A DNA stretch of 63,768 bases from an uncultured Leptolyngbyaceae cyanobacterium (GCA_938023035.1 CALIDI010000015.1:1-63768), one strand, 5' to 3'; counted from the first letter of the stretch, positions 33,902-43,515 are shown. Notes: generated by a model not told the origin, from the letters alone. Translations and numbers: made by a program.

Positions 33902-34753
33902 CTATTCAACGGCGATCGCTGCCCTGAGCTTGGGGAGCAATTGCTCAATATAGTGGTGCCAGCCAATTAAAATCACTTGGCGATGGGTGAGTGAGTCAGG
34001 GTCGAGAAACTTTGGCAAAAAGGAAATTGGCACACCTTCTAGATCGCAGCAGACTAAACCAGCTGCTTGAGCCAATGCCAGTGGAGCACAGGTATCCCAA
34101 AGCTTCACCCGACGATTAAGATAAAGATAAAGGCCCGCCTTCCCCTGAATTACCTCCAATACCTTTAATCCAAAGCTCCCAACCGAGTAAAAGTTGGCCG
34201 TTGGTATATGTTTCAGAATCGCTGTACCAAAATTCGCCGCATCCCGACGACCAATTAAAATTGGGCAAGCTCCCGCCTCTAGCGAGGGTGGCTTAACCCT
34301 TACCAGCTCTGTCATTGGGACTGCTTTCGTCTGTTCAAACAAGCCCCATCCTTTGCCACCCCAATAGAGGTGATCAGTAGCAGGCGCATAAATCCAACCA
34401 GCTACTGGCTGATAATTGTTTAGGAGGCCAATCATTACCGCATAATCAGGATCACCGGCGATAAAATTCTCGGTACCATCCAGTGGGTCAATACACCAGA
34501 GCCGCTCATAACCTGCGGTGTAAGCCTGTCGTGATTGAGGGTTTTCCTCGGTAATCACCCCATCTTGAGGCAATAGCCCAGCAAACGCAGCAGACAGGTA
34601 ACGATCAAGGGCGGCATCTACGCTAGTCACATAATCACCAGGCGCCTTTTGAGAAACTTCAAAGTGATCAGCAACCATCTGGCTGATTATCTGGCCACAC
34701 TGATGTAATAACTCCCGAATGTTTGCATCTTTCTGATTAGCAATTGAAGTCAT
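33902..34753 (-). CDS. Inositol monophosphatase family protein
   Basis: Mg-dependent phosphatase of the IMPase/CysQ/FIG superfamily. Metal-site motifs are complete: GDYVTSVD at 39-46, EE at 69-70, DPLDGTENF at 89-97 and the late WDTCAPLALAQAAG near 218-231. Length 283 is normal. It could act on inositol phosphate, 3'-phosphoadenosine 5'-phosphate or fructose bisphosphate; sequence alone does not decide. It follows ycf35 on the same strand, 113 bases away and past a terminator, so it probably has its own promoter. Confidence 0.88.
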   Translation of the reverse strand: MTSIANQKDANIRELLHQCGQIISQMVADHFEVSQKAPGDYVTSVDAALDRYLSAAFAGLLPQDGVITEENPQSRQAYTAGYERLWCIDPLDGTENFIAGDPDYAVMIGLLNNYQPVAGWIYAPATDHLYWGGKGWGLFEQTKAVPMTELVRVKPPSLEAGACPILIGRRDAANFGTAILKHIPTANFYSVGSFGLKVLEVIQGKAGLYLYLNRRVKLWDTCAPLALAQAAGLVCCDLEGVPISFLPKFLDPDSLTHRQVILIGWHHYIEQLLPKLRAAIAVE

Positions 34754-34809
34754 GTGCCACCTTTATCAAGCAGGCGATTATCACTCCCAATAAGACACTC
34801 AAACTACAC

Positions 34810-34842
34810 AAAAAAAACGGGTTAACCAATCAGGCTAACCCG
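34810..34842 (-). terminator. Intrinsic terminator of ycf35
   Basis: On the minus strand, CGGGTTA pairs with TAACCCG across an 11-base loop, directly followed by TTTTTTTT. It lies 25 bases after the ycf35 stop. Confidence 0.88.
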
Positions 34843-34866
34843 CCAGTCTGGGAACGCTCAGAGGAA

Positions 34867-35220
34867 CTACTTTTGCAGAACCAACTTCACGTTTGCATTT
34901 TGCAAGCCAGGGCGCTTCACTTCGGCCAGGGTCTTGTTGACGGCATATTTTTGATTGATAGAGTTAATCAACTCAGTTTGGTTGTGCTTCTTAGCAACAC
35001 CCCAGAGATCAGCAATCAGGTCAAAAGTACCATCAGCATTACGAGACCAACCCAGGTCGTACTCGCCCTCTAAAACAGCAACAATATCAGACCGAACACG
35101 CTGGCCATTGTAACCACGGACATCGGCTTCGGTCTTAACGGTAATCCCCAGATCACGCAAAGACTGCTTCAGAATTTCAGCTTCAGTGATCTTTGTACGC
35201 AGGGTGCTAAAGTGAGACAT
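34867..35220 (-). CDS. ycf35: Ycf35 (DUF1257) protein
   Basis: A 117-residue soluble protein of the DUF1257 family, also encoded in red-algal plastids. Recognised by MSHFSTLRTKITEAEILKQS at the start, the ADVRGYNGQR segment and DLGWSRNADGTFDLIADLWG. Function is not established. A TTCC-TCCT (minus strand AGGAGGAAA) Shine-Dalgarno site precedes it. It lies 174 bases after ycf46 on the same strand. A hairpin CTCCTG-ttgggaag-CAGGAG at 35367-35386 is in that gap. Confidence 0.9.
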   Translation of the reverse strand: MSHFSTLRTKITEAEILKQSLRDLGITVKTEADVRGYNGQRVRSDIVAVLEGEYDLGWSRNADGTFDLIADLWGVAKKHNQTELINSINQKYAVNKTLAEVKRPGLQNANVKLVLQK

Positions 35221-35394
35221 TCGGATTTCCTCCTGTAGGGACTCGAGAACAACGTTTGTGAATCACGATCAAAATGGCTACTTGCTTCGTTCGTCAGAGC
35301 AAAACTGCTCCAATGACGTTGCCTTGGCCTATTTAGTTAGTTGCTGCTAGCAGTTGCTAGCCTTTACTCCTGTTGGGAAGCAGGAGAAAGCCTG

Positions 35395-36906
35395 TTAAAA
35401 CTCTAGTCGCTGATATTCAGCAACAGAGGAAGCAGCGGGTCTCGCCCGTTGCCGTGCCCAGTCACGCAGGGCTGTAACCTGCTCAGTCATCGTCTTCGAG
35501 AGGGGCAAGGTAGACTTGATAGCTGCGATAATGTCTAGCTGCGTAAACTCTCGGTCTTGGGCAAATGCGTCATACATAGCTGCAATTAGAGCCTGTTCGA
35601 TTTCAGCTCCAGAATAGCCGTCGCAAACATTAGCTAGCTGCTCTAAATCAAAGCGGGCAATCTCACGCCGACGCTTCTGTAAATGAATTCTGAATATGTC
35701 CTGGCGCTCTTCAGCGTTAGGTAAATCAACAAAGAAAATTTCATCAAATCGGCCTTTGCGAAGAAACTCACCTGGTAACCGTTCAACCCGGTTAGCAGTG
35801 GCCATTACAAAAACTGGAGAAGTTTTCTCTTGCATCCAGGTAAGAAAAGAGCCAAAAATTCGGCTGGAGGTGCCCCCATCAGAGTCTGCCGAGCCAGCAC
35901 TGCCAGCAAATGCCTTATCAATCTCATCAATAAATAAAATTGCTGGCGAAATCGATTCTGCTGTCTTTAAGGCATTCCGTAGGTTGGCTTCTGATCGCCC
36001 TACCATCGAGCCATCGTAGACTCGACCCATATCCAACCGCAATAAAGGAAGGCCCCACAGTCGTGCGGTTGTCTTAGCAATCAATGACTTACCACAACCA
36101 GGAACACCCAATATCAGCATCCCCTTGGGCTGAGGCAAGCCATATTCCCGTGCTCTTTCAGTGAAGGCATTGGAGCGCTGACGCAACCAGCGCTTTAGCT
36201 CCTCGAGACCTCCAACAGAGTCCAGTGTTTCATCTTCTTCAATATAGTCCAGAATTCCGTTGCGCCGAATGAGTTGCTTTTTCTCAGAAAGAACGATATC
36301 AACTTCCTGCTCTGTTAAGCAGCCAGCCGTCACCTGAGCCTTGCGATAAACCTTTTCAGCCTCATCTCGAGTCAAACCAAGAGCCGCCTTCAAGAGCTTC
36401 TCGCGCCCCTCTGTGGTCAAGCGTCGACCCCGAAATTGCTCAAGGTGACTGGTTAAAACCTGATTTAGCTCTGCCATGTTGGGCAAGGCGAAATCAATGA
36501 CGGCAACTTCCTTCTCTAGCTCGATTGGAATGTTCTGCACTGGAGACATTAGAATAATTGTCTTCTGAGACCCCTTGAAGGAAGCGATCGCATCCCGCAA
36601 CCAGCGAGTGACCTCTGCATTGTCAATAAAGGGATGAAGATCCTTGAATATAAAAATACCCGGCTCCCGCTGGCGCATCACCCACTCTATCGCCGGTTGA
36701 GGAGAAACAGTACTATGTTGCGCCACGCTTCGGGGCTGGCCATACTCAACAATCCCATGGGTAACTGTCCAAACAAAGACGCGTCGCTGAGGACGAAGCT
36801 GAATTGCAATCTCTGAGATGGCCTGCTCTGCACGCTCTTCCTCTGAAGTTACAAGGTAGAGCAAAGGGTACTGGGCTTGAACTAATACGTTTAGCTCTTC
36901 CTGCAT
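35395..36906 (-). CDS. ycf46: AAA-type ATPase, Ycf46 family
   Basis: 503 residues. The N-terminal half (about 1-235) is a degenerate AAA-like domain; the second half is a classic AAA module with Walker A GVPGCGKS near 266-273, Walker B ILFIDEID near 325-332 and arginine finger region GEFLRKGRFDEIFFVDLP near 383-400. Ycf46 is found in cyanobacteria and red-lineage plastids; a role in photosynthesis regulation under CO2 change has been suggested, but its action is not settled. Downstream is ycf35 and upstream a small RHH-like gene, on the same strand. Confidence 0.9.
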   Translation of the reverse strand: MQEELNVLVQAQYPLLYLVTSEEERAEQAISEIAIQLRPQRRVFVWTVTHGIVEYGQPRSVAQHSTVSPQPAIEWVMRQREPGIFIFKDLHPFIDNAEVTRWLRDAIASFKGSQKTIILMSPVQNIPIELEKEVAVIDFALPNMAELNQVLTSHLEQFRGRRLTTEGREKLLKAALGLTRDEAEKVYRKAQVTAGCLTEQEVDIVLSEKKQLIRRNGILDYIEEDETLDSVGGLEELKRWLRQRSNAFTERAREYGLPQPKGMLILGVPGCGKSLIAKTTARLWGLPLLRLDMGRVYDGSMVGRSEANLRNALKTAESISPAILFIDEIDKAFAGSAGSADSDGGTSSRIFGSFLTWMQEKTSPVFVMATANRVERLPGEFLRKGRFDEIFFVDLPNAEERQDIFRIHLQKRRREIARFDLEQLANVCDGYSGAEIEQALIAAMYDAFAQDREFTQLDIIAAIKSTLPLSKTMTEQVTALRDWARQRARPAASSVAEYQRLEF

Positions 36907-37019
36907 AACTCAAACCCACTCCGACTAGCGTGAACATGAACCAAATATATAGAACCTGATGCTAACAGTGAGAAACTGCCGCAAACTTCAGACACCCATC
37001 GCTCCGTCGCTTCCAACGA

Positions 37020-37388
37020 CTAGCAGGGAACCAATTGCTCCTCACCCTGTTGCTCCTCACCCTGAGGGAGAGCTGTGACAGCACCAACTGACACTGCGTC
37101 GATAGACAGTGAATCACCCGCCGTTAAAGAACTAACCTGATCCGCTACAGAGCGCAGTTCTCCATCCCGCATAACCAGTGGAGTAGAACAGTCAGGGCAA
37201 GAGTAAACCTGATGAACGTGGCCATACAAGCCTCGATATCGGTCAACTACTTCTGGATAGCTCAAATAAAACTCAATCGCTTTCTGGGCAATCTCCGTCA
37301 TTGTTTCTGACGTCACAGCGGCTTGAATCTTGAGCTGCCGATGCGTTTCCTGAAGGAGATATAACGTAACTTTCTGCTTGTCTTGCAT
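37020..37388 (-). CDS. Small protein with RHH-like N-terminus and a CPDC knuckle
   Basis: 122 residues from the ATG at 37388, with GAGAG upstream. The start MQDKQKVTLYLLQETHRQLK plus IQAAVTSETMTEIAQKAIEFYL resembles a ribbon-helix-helix DNA-binding module (beta strand, then two helices). A CPDC pair near 75-78 resembles half of a zinc ribbon; no second pair is seen. The Gln/Glu-rich end has a direct repeat (GEEQQGEEQ). It lies just upstream of ycf46 in the same direction (113 bases) and may regulate or accompany it. Similar genes occur in other cyanobacteria. Confidence 0.62.
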   Translation of the reverse strand: MQDKQKVTLYLLQETHRQLKIQAAVTSETMTEIAQKAIEFYLSYPEVVDRYRGLYGHVHQVYSCPDCSTPLVMRDGELRSVADQVSSLTAGDSLSIDAVSVGAVTALPQGEEQQGEEQLVPC

Positions 37389-37557
37389 AGAACTCTCAGC
37401 TTTCGTACCCGGGTATGAATAAAGAATAGAGGTTTGCCAGATGGCTGTCAAGACGGAAAGCCGTTTTGACGTCAATTTCTTTGCAGAGCTTAACAGTTGA
37501 CGGGTACAGATCTGCTTCAGTGTGCCGCTCACGCTGTCGCACTATCACCTGGTGTTG

Positions 37558-38055
37558 TCAGGCAATATCTGGTGGTAAAGATGTTTGAGGGAGCGATTGG
37601 CGCAGAAATTCGGCTTCAATTAAGTCTTGCAATTGAGTACGGCGAATCTCGGTGCCAACCATTAAATTGCCTGGGGTTTCAAAAAAAATCGTGCTTTCCA
37701 CTACATCTATTGCTAGCATCTGAAACAAGATATGAACCACTGGCACTGGTAAAGCGATTAGATTAGGATCGTGCATGGGATAGGGGCTTTGATTCACATC
37801 TTGCAAACTTGGAAAGGCATAAATCACAGTCTTTTCTTCCTTCGACTGGGTGTCTTTACTTAAGGTTGTTAAGGCCCAGTCCTGATCAAGGGTTTGTACA
37901 ATGTAATAATGGAGATGGTTTAATTGTTGCGCTAAGCTTTTGAGTGCTGGAGCGATCGCTGCAACATAGGCTTGAGTCTGATCGGCTGATGGTGCATCCT
38001 GAATGAGTGCCTCGATCTGTTCATCTAGGCTCATTTTGTCCAAGCTCATGTGCAT
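37558..38055 (-). CDS. Conserved cyanobacterial hypothetical protein
   Basis: 165 soluble residues: a helical N-terminus (MSLDEQIEALIQDAPSADQT) and a mixed C-terminal part containing YPMHDPNLIALPVPVVHILF and GTEIRRTQLQDLIEAEFLRQ. The second half has beta-sheet-like hydrophobic patterning. I recall homologues in filamentous cyanobacteria but no function. GAGGGG precedes the start at 38055. It is divergent from hetZ, with 172 bases between start codons, so the two promoters probably overlap. Confidence 0.62.
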   Translation of the reverse strand: MHMSLDKMSLDEQIEALIQDAPSADQTQAYVAAIAPALKSLAQQLNHLHYYIVQTLDQDWALTTLSKDTQSKEEKTVIYAFPSLQDVNQSPYPMHDPNLIALPVPVVHILFQMLAIDVVESTIFFETPGNLMVGTEIRRTQLQDLIEAEFLRQSLPQTSLPPDIA

Positions 38056-38227
38056 TTACCCCTCTCGAAAATCGTTGAACCAATTGTGAAATCGAATAAC
38101 TCGTTAGGCCTTCATTTTAGACCCTGCCCTTGAGGCAGAAACCTGGACGCAGGGAAGGAATGTTGCCAGAATTAGACAAGTGGCTGTTGAATTCGTTCGG
38201 TTCTCCTAGTTTTGTAGGCACGGGTGA

Positions 38228-39421
38228 GTGTTAAATCAGACCTTGGATCTCGATAAGGATAAGGAAACCCATCAAAACTCAGAGGCGATCGCCCAAATGC
38301 TTTTGGAAGAGTTGCGTTTGGGAACGAAAGCAAGCGAGCAAAATTGTAGGGCGGTTGCCGGTCGTCTTTTGCAGGAAGTTTTGAGAATTTGCTCTGAAAG
38401 CAGGCGGATTCAAGCTTCTGGAGATGTGTATGCCTGGGCAACGACCTTGGCAAAGCATCGCCTACAGCAATGCCTACGCTACTACAAGCTTGGCTCTCGC
38501 AGGGGGAGAGTTGAATTACACAGCACTCTTAGTGCCGTTGTTTACCGTTACATTACGCCGGCACAGGTGCAGTCGAGCTATCAGGCAAGACTGATTTTGA
38601 TTGAGGATTTTTTGCAAGGTTTTTACATGGAAACGCTCAACGCTTTTCGGCGCGAAGTGCAGTTGCCATCAACCTATCAGCCCCGGACTCTGCTAGAGCT
38701 TGCCGAGTACATGGCCTTTACTGAACGGTATGGTAAACGCCGGATTCCCTTGCCGGGGCAGCGGAACCAACAACTGATTATTTTGCGGGCACAAACTTTT
38801 TCGCAGCAGCAACCGGGAGATACGCTGCTCGACATGGAGCGAGCGGCTGAAGGGGTCTCTAACGATGGTGAGAGTGCCTGGAATGCCGCCTCAATGCAGC
38901 AGGTACGCGAACAAATTGTGGCCCATGAGCCAGAACCCAGCGAAGATACGCTAAGGCAAACAGTCATCAGTGAGCTGATGGCCTATCTGGAGTCTCGAAA
39001 GCAGACAGATTGTGCTGATTACTTTGCGTTGCGCTTGAAGGATTTGCCGGCCCATGAAATTGAGGCAATTTTAGGTCTTTCTCCTCGTCAGAGAGATTAT
39101 TTGCAACAGCGGTTTAAGTATCACTTGATTCGTTTTGCGCTCTCCTACCGCTGGGAACTAGTGCACCAGTGGTTAGAAGCCGATTTAGACCATAATCTTG
39201 GGTTAACTCTCCAGCAGTGGCAGATGTATCGGGCAAATTTGAACCCCAATCAGTTGAAGTTGCTGGATATGAAGCAGGCGAAAGAACCGGATGGAGCGAT
39301 CGCCCAGGCGTTAGGATGTACGGTTAACCAGCTCCAAAAGCAATGGTTTAAGTTGTTAGAACAAGCTTGGGAAATTCGTAACGCTATAGTTTCCGGAGCA
39401 ATGAAATCGATCGATGAATAG
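38228..39421 (+). CDS. hetZ: HetZ-like heterocyst/filament differentiation regulator
   Basis: HetZ acts early in heterocyst differentiation in Anabaena and binds DNA; homologues also occur in filamentous species without heterocysts. I recognise the family from many segments: KASEQNCRAVAGRLLQEVLR, YYKLGSRRGRVELHSTLSAV, TLLELAEYMAFTERYGKRRI, LILRAQTFSQQQP, DCADYFALRLKDLPAHEIEA and LGLSPRQRDYLQQRFKYHLI. The last two form a sigma-factor-like helix-turn-helix zone near 275-310. Length 397 fits. The start is a GTG with a weak ribosome binding site. patU follows 12 bases later. Confidence 0.9.
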   Translation: MLNQTLDLDKDKETHQNSEAIAQMLLEELRLGTKASEQNCRAVAGRLLQEVLRICSESRRIQASGDVYAWATTLAKHRLQQCLRYYKLGSRRGRVELHSTLSAVVYRYITPAQVQSSYQARLILIEDFLQGFYMETLNAFRREVQLPSTYQPRTLLELAEYMAFTERYGKRRIPLPGQRNQQLIILRAQTFSQQQPGDTLLDMERAAEGVSNDGESAWNAASMQQVREQIVAHEPEPSEDTLRQTVISELMAYLESRKQTDCADYFALRLKDLPAHEIEAILGLSPRQRDYLQQRFKYHLIRFALSYRWELVHQWLEADLDHNLGLTLQQWQMYRANLNPNQLKLLDMKQAKEPDGAIAQALGCTVNQLQKQWFKLLEQAWEIRNAIVSGAMKSIDE

Positions 39422-39433
39422 AGGTTTAGAACC

Positions 39434-40522
39434 ATGAATGGTGAATCGGAGGCTCTTCAGAGAAGTTTTCTCAAACTGCTGCAGGAACTGATTCCAAACG
39501 CCTCCCCTGCGGATGCTGAGGTAATTCGTCAGGGGCTTGAGTCAGAGGTGTCTCCGTTGATGAGCGGAGACGTTTTAGGCTCTGATTCGATCGCACCGCA
39601 GGAGCAGCCGTTGGGAGCCGATGAAACGTCTATATCCATCAGCGCATCTTGTGATTCGGAGGCGTTTTCCGTCCAACGAAAATCGTCACATGAACTTGGA
39701 GAGTTACCTGCTGTGCAAGACCGTTTTCACGCCCTGTTGAAGCGTCGGTTAAAAGCTGAAATTCAGCTTAATCCGCCGTTGTTTCCTTGGGAAACAGAAA
39801 TGTATGACTATGAGACCAGTGAGGTGGGCTTTGCATCCAAGGCTGCTATGGCATCAGAACCCGCACCTGTCTTAGCGGCTGACAAAGTGCCTGCGGGGCT
39901 TTGGTTAAGCCAGTTGTGCGCATTTAATTTGCCTGTGGCTCTGCCCGATGCAGTGCTTCAGCAACTCTTTCGGCGGTGCCAAGCGGCTGCGCGCTCTTCT
40001 TTGCGGGAGGGAGCAAAGCTGGTGCATGCTGTTGAGGAATTATTTCCGGGTCGGGACTCAGTGTTGAACTATCTAGCGGGTCTGGTGCTGACAGCTCCGG
40101 CCCGATCACCGGCGACTGCACCTGTAGATACTCATTTATTGGCAACCTATGAAACCGCCGAACCCGCTCAGCAGATGGTTCTTTCACTACTAGCTGCGCG
40201 AGAAATCCTGTCGGCCTTAACCTTGACCGTTTTACCCCACCAAACGGTGGAGCGCCAATGGGTTACTGACCTGGGGCTGTTGACTTTGCGGGTGCATTAT
40301 GAAACGGGTGAACCCAACTGGTTAAGGATAGAGGGTATTTTACCGACGGGTGGCAAGTTGGTGCTGCGCGGGCAAAATACCCAGGCGATCGCCCAGCGTT
40401 CAGATGCAGGTGCTCTCGGTGTTGAGCTAGCCCAAGCCACAGCCAAAGCTGATCATGAGCTAGAGGTAGAGCTTGCTGGCACAACAGAACCACCGATTGT
40501 ATTTATGATCAAGCTGGGTTAG
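39434..40522 (+). CDS. patU: PatU-like protein
   Basis: 362 residues. PatU (split into patU5 and patU3 in Anabaena) is the conserved neighbour of hetZ and affects heterocyst pattern. I identify it from the RFHALLKRRLKAEIQLNPPL plus FPWETEMYDYE segment near 97-127 and its place directly after hetZ. Here the gene is a single frame, not split. An N-terminal helical region (LLQELIPNASPADAEVIRQG), a linker, and a C-terminal beta-rich domain (about 225-362) can be seen. AGAGG precedes the ATG. Transcription ends at 40609-40650. Confidence 0.82.
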   Translation: MNGESEALQRSFLKLLQELIPNASPADAEVIRQGLESEVSPLMSGDVLGSDSIAPQEQPLGADETSISISASCDSEAFSVQRKSSHELGELPAVQDRFHALLKRRLKAEIQLNPPLFPWETEMYDYETSEVGFASKAAMASEPAPVLAADKVPAGLWLSQLCAFNLPVALPDAVLQQLFRRCQAAARSSLREGAKLVHAVEELFPGRDSVLNYLAGLVLTAPARSPATAPVDTHLLATYETAEPAQQMVLSLLAAREILSALTLTVLPHQTVERQWVTDLGLLTLRVHYETGEPNWLRIEGILPTGGKLVLRGQNTQAIAQRSDAGALGVELAQATAKADHELEVELAGTTEPPIVFMIKLG

Positions 40523-40608
40523 TGGCTTTGCGAGACTCCCGACAGCTTTGACCTATGCCCCTTCCACCTTCTAGCTGACAGGCAAGGGTTGAAGCATGAT
40601 TCACTGGC

Positions 40609-40650
40609 GAGCAACTAGTCCGTTGAGTGGACTGGTTGCTCCTATTTTTT
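40609..40650 (+). terminator. Intrinsic terminator of hetZ-patU
   Basis: GAGCAACtAGTCC pairs with GGACTgGTTGCTC around a 7-base loop, followed by CTATTTTTT. A long stem with one mismatch. Confidence 0.9.
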
Positions 40651-40872
40651 ACTCGTATCGCGATCGCTTAGGTGGCTAAGTCCCATTGATGGTTAATGGG
40701 GCGTCTGTCCCAGTAGCCAGGGCTCACCCTTCTACCTATCTCTAATTGGGTGGCCGTAGCGCTCTATTACAGCCCTGTAGACATAAGCTTTCACTTCGAT
40801 TCAAACCTTCAGAGGTGCGAATCGACTCAGCGATGGTGACTGCTCACTGGAGTTTCGGGAGCGCCAAGCGCA
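40651..40872. other. Spacer between hetZ-patU terminator and speA 3' end
   Basis: No gene or repeat is recognised; the genes on both sides converge. Confidence 0.4.
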
Positions 40873-42891
40873 TCAGGCCGATAGGTAAGTATAACGGCTG
40901 AGACTGCGCTCGTAGTTTTGTAACAAAAGCTGAGACTCTTGCAGGGTAATCCGTTTCTCTTGCAGGGCTTGTTCGGTCTGCTGGCGAATGCTTTCAACCA
41001 GATCTTCAGAGTCATATTGCACATAGCCGAGAACCTCGGTCATGGTGTCACCTTTTACCACATGGTCAATGCGGTAACCGTTGGGAGTCAAGGCAATATG
41101 CACCGCATTGGTATCACCAAAGAGATTGTGCAGATTTCCCATAATTTCCTGGTAGGCACCATTCAAAAACATTCCCAGGTAGTAAGGGTCTCCTGGCTTT
41201 ATGGGATGGAGTTCCAACACATGCTTTACATCATAGAGATCGATGAACTGGTCAATCTTGCCATCGCTGTCGCAGGTCAGGTCAGCCAGGGTAGCGCGCT
41301 TGGTCGGTTCTTCCGTGAGGCGATGGATAGGCATGATTGGGAATAGTTGATCAATTGCCCAGCTATCGGGAGCGGACTGAAACACCGATAGATTGACGTA
41401 ATAGATGGAAGCCATAATTTTTTCCAGGTCTTCCAGATCATCGGGTACATACTCTTGCTGGCGGACGATATTCAGAATTTTTTCGCAGCAAGACCAGTAA
41501 AGCCGTTCAGCCCGCGCCCGTTCTGGTAGGCTCAAGTAGCCAAAATTAAAGAGGCTGATTGCTTCTTCCTTAAACTGGGTGGCATCGTGATACATTTCCT
41601 GGTAATTTTCTACCGAAATGCTCTGATAGGTTTCGTAGAGGTTCTGCACAATCAGGTGTTCGCCCGCTTGTAGAGATTCGGGAGGACTAGTGGGGGCATC
41701 GCTGGTACCTAACACGTCAAAAACCAGCACAGATTGGTGAGACGCGATCGCCCGACCACTTTCACTAATCAACGTTGGCACTGGCAATTTGCGTTCAGTA
41801 CAAGCTTCCTTGACCTCAGCAACAATGTCATTGGCATAGTTTTGAACGTTGTAGTTCTTCGAGGCATAAAAATTTGTCTTAGAGCCATCGTAATCGACCC
41901 CTAAGCCTCCTCCCACATCAAGATACTTCATAGTGGCACCGAGTTTTGCGAGTTCCACATATATCTGGCTGGCTTCGCGAATGGCATCTTTGACGACGGC
42001 GATGGAGGAGATTTGAGAGCCAATATGATAGTGCAACAGTTGCAGTGAGTCTAGCATTCCAGCAGCTCGGAGTTTTTCTACAGTAGTCAAAATTTCGGGG
42101 ATCGTGAGACCAAACTTGGCCCGATCGCCCGCAGAGGTTCCCCAGCGCCCAATGCCTTTGCTACTTAGTTTTGCCCTTACCCCAACCACCGGGTGAATGC
42201 CTAGCTCGCTGCTGGCCTGGATCACGATATCGACTTCTTCAATCTGTTCCAGAACCACAATGGCTGTTCGCCCTAACTGCTGCGCCAAAATGGCCATTTC
42301 GATATATTCTCGATCTTTATACCCATTGCAAATCAGCAAAGCTCCCGGGGTTTTCAGGGTGGCCAGGGCAATCATCAGCTCTGGTTTGGAGCCAGCTTCT
42401 AAGCCAAATTGATGGGGTCGCCCAAAGCGCACTAGATCTTCGACCAGATGGCGTTGTTGGTTACATTTAACCGGGAAAACTCCTTTATAGACACCACCAT
42501 AGTTGTAGCGAGCGATCGCCTTGGCAAAAGCGGCATTGAGCCGTTCAATCCGGTCTTCTAAAATATCTGAAAAGCGAATCAGTAAGGGCAAATTCAGATT
42601 CCGTTGCCGGAGTGCGTTGACCAACTCGTAGAGATCGAGAGAGCCGCCGCGATCGCCCCGCGGGGAAACTGTGACATGGCCCGCCGCATTAATCGAGAAA
42701 TAGGGATCTCCCCAACCGTTAATGCGATACAGCTCTTCACTCTGTTCAATCGTCCAGGGAGAATGCTCAGCAGGGGAAACAGCCACTGTTTTCTCAGCAT
42801 TTAGACTTGGGTGAGTTGGTTCTAGCTTGCCATCTTTTTTTAAAGAACCATCGACCAAAGACTTGGTGCCTTTTTCGGGCTGTTCCAGCAT
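40873..42891 (-). CDS. speA: Biosynthetic arginine decarboxylase SpeA
   Basis: PLP-dependent fold-III decarboxylase converting arginine to agmatine for polyamine synthesis and arginine breakdown. The PLP lysine lies in GVFPVKCNQQRHLVE near residue 141; the HYHIGSQIS motif is near 288 and YLDVGGGLGVDYDG near 318. A C-terminal helical region follows, as in the 650-670-residue SpeA type. Residues 1-50 are a low-complexity extension. It is transcribed alone. Confidence 0.95.
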   Translation of the reverse strand: MLEQPEKGTKSLVDGSLKKDGKLEPTHPSLNAEKTVAVSPAEHSPWTIEQSEELYRINGWGDPYFSINAAGHVTVSPRGDRGGSLDLYELVNALRQRNLNLPLLIRFSDILEDRIERLNAAFAKAIARYNYGGVYKGVFPVKCNQQRHLVEDLVRFGRPHQFGLEAGSKPELMIALATLKTPGALLICNGYKDREYIEMAILAQQLGRTAIVVLEQIEEVDIVIQASSELGIHPVVGVRAKLSSKGIGRWGTSAGDRAKFGLTIPEILTTVEKLRAAGMLDSLQLLHYHIGSQISSIAVVKDAIREASQIYVELAKLGATMKYLDVGGGLGVDYDGSKTNFYASKNYNVQNYANDIVAEVKEACTERKLPVPTLISESGRAIASHQSVLVFDVLGTSDAPTSPPESLQAGEHLIVQNLYETYQSISVENYQEMYHDATQFKEEAISLFNFGYLSLPERARAERLYWSCCEKILNIVRQQEYVPDDLEDLEKIMASIYYVNLSVFQSAPDSWAIDQLFPIMPIHRLTEEPTKRATLADLTCDSDGKIDQFIDLYDVKHVLELHPIKPGDPYYLGMFLNGAYQEIMGNLHNLFGDTNAVHIALTPNGYRIDHVVKGDTMTEVLGYVQYDSEDLVESIRQQTEQALQEKRITLQESQLLLQNYERSLSRYTYLSA

Positions 42892-43020
42892 GTCCCACCT
42901 CTGTTAATACACGTCAGCTTATGAGTCTAGCGTATTCCTCACAATCGCGGGGGTGACCCAGAGAACGCCAAACTTATCTGAACCACAGAGAGCCAATGAT
43001 GGTTAACCCCATCGATCCCT

Positions 43021-43515
43021 TCAAAGCGGTTTGACTAACCAGAGCGATTGGGGCTGGTAACCGAGTGCTCCATAAAGCCGCAAAGCGGAGGCATTGGTTT
43101 GAAAAACCTGCAACCCAATTTGGCGATCGCCCCGTTGCTTGGCCCAAGCCTCAGCCTGCTGCATTAGCGTGGTACCAATACCACGACGACGATGCTCTGG
43201 TGCAACATACAACAGAAAAATATACGCATGGCGATCGCCATGCAATTGATCTATTGCTGTACCTAGCCAGAGGCAGGCGATCGGAATGTTAGGGTGTCCT
43301 AAGAAAGATGGGGATAACAGAGATAGAGAAGAGCTATCTACTTCTACCCACCAAATCGGAGTTTCGGTCGAAAGATACTGATCCACCGTCCGCGCCAGAT
43401 GATTCAAGCTCCCCTCTTTCTGCAACTCCGCATAAGTACGCTGCATAAACTTAACCAGCAGCGACCGATCCAAAGGGGAACCCCGTCGTAACCGATAGCC
43501 AGAGGGAAGCGCCAT
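43021..43515 (-). CDS. GNAT family N-acetyltransferase
   Basis: A 164-residue acetyl-CoA-dependent transferase. Motif A is clear: FLLYVAPEHRRRGIGTTLMQ near 98-117 (R/Q-x-x-G-x-G/A form RRRGIG). Motif B, NASALRLYGALGYQP, is near 140-154. Substrate unknown. I use the ATG at 43515 rather than a GTG one codon upstream. It starts about 8 bases after the stop of the small membrane-protein gene, so the two are probably one operon. Confidence 0.85.
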   Translation of the reverse strand: MALPSGYRLRRGSPLDRSLLVKFMQRTYAELQKEGSLNHLARTVDQYLSTETPIWWVEVDSSSLSLLSPSFLGHPNIPIACLWLGTAIDQLHGDRHAYIFLLYVAPEHRRRGIGTTLMQQAEAWAKQRGDRQIGLQVFQTNASALRLYGALGYQPQSLWLVKPL

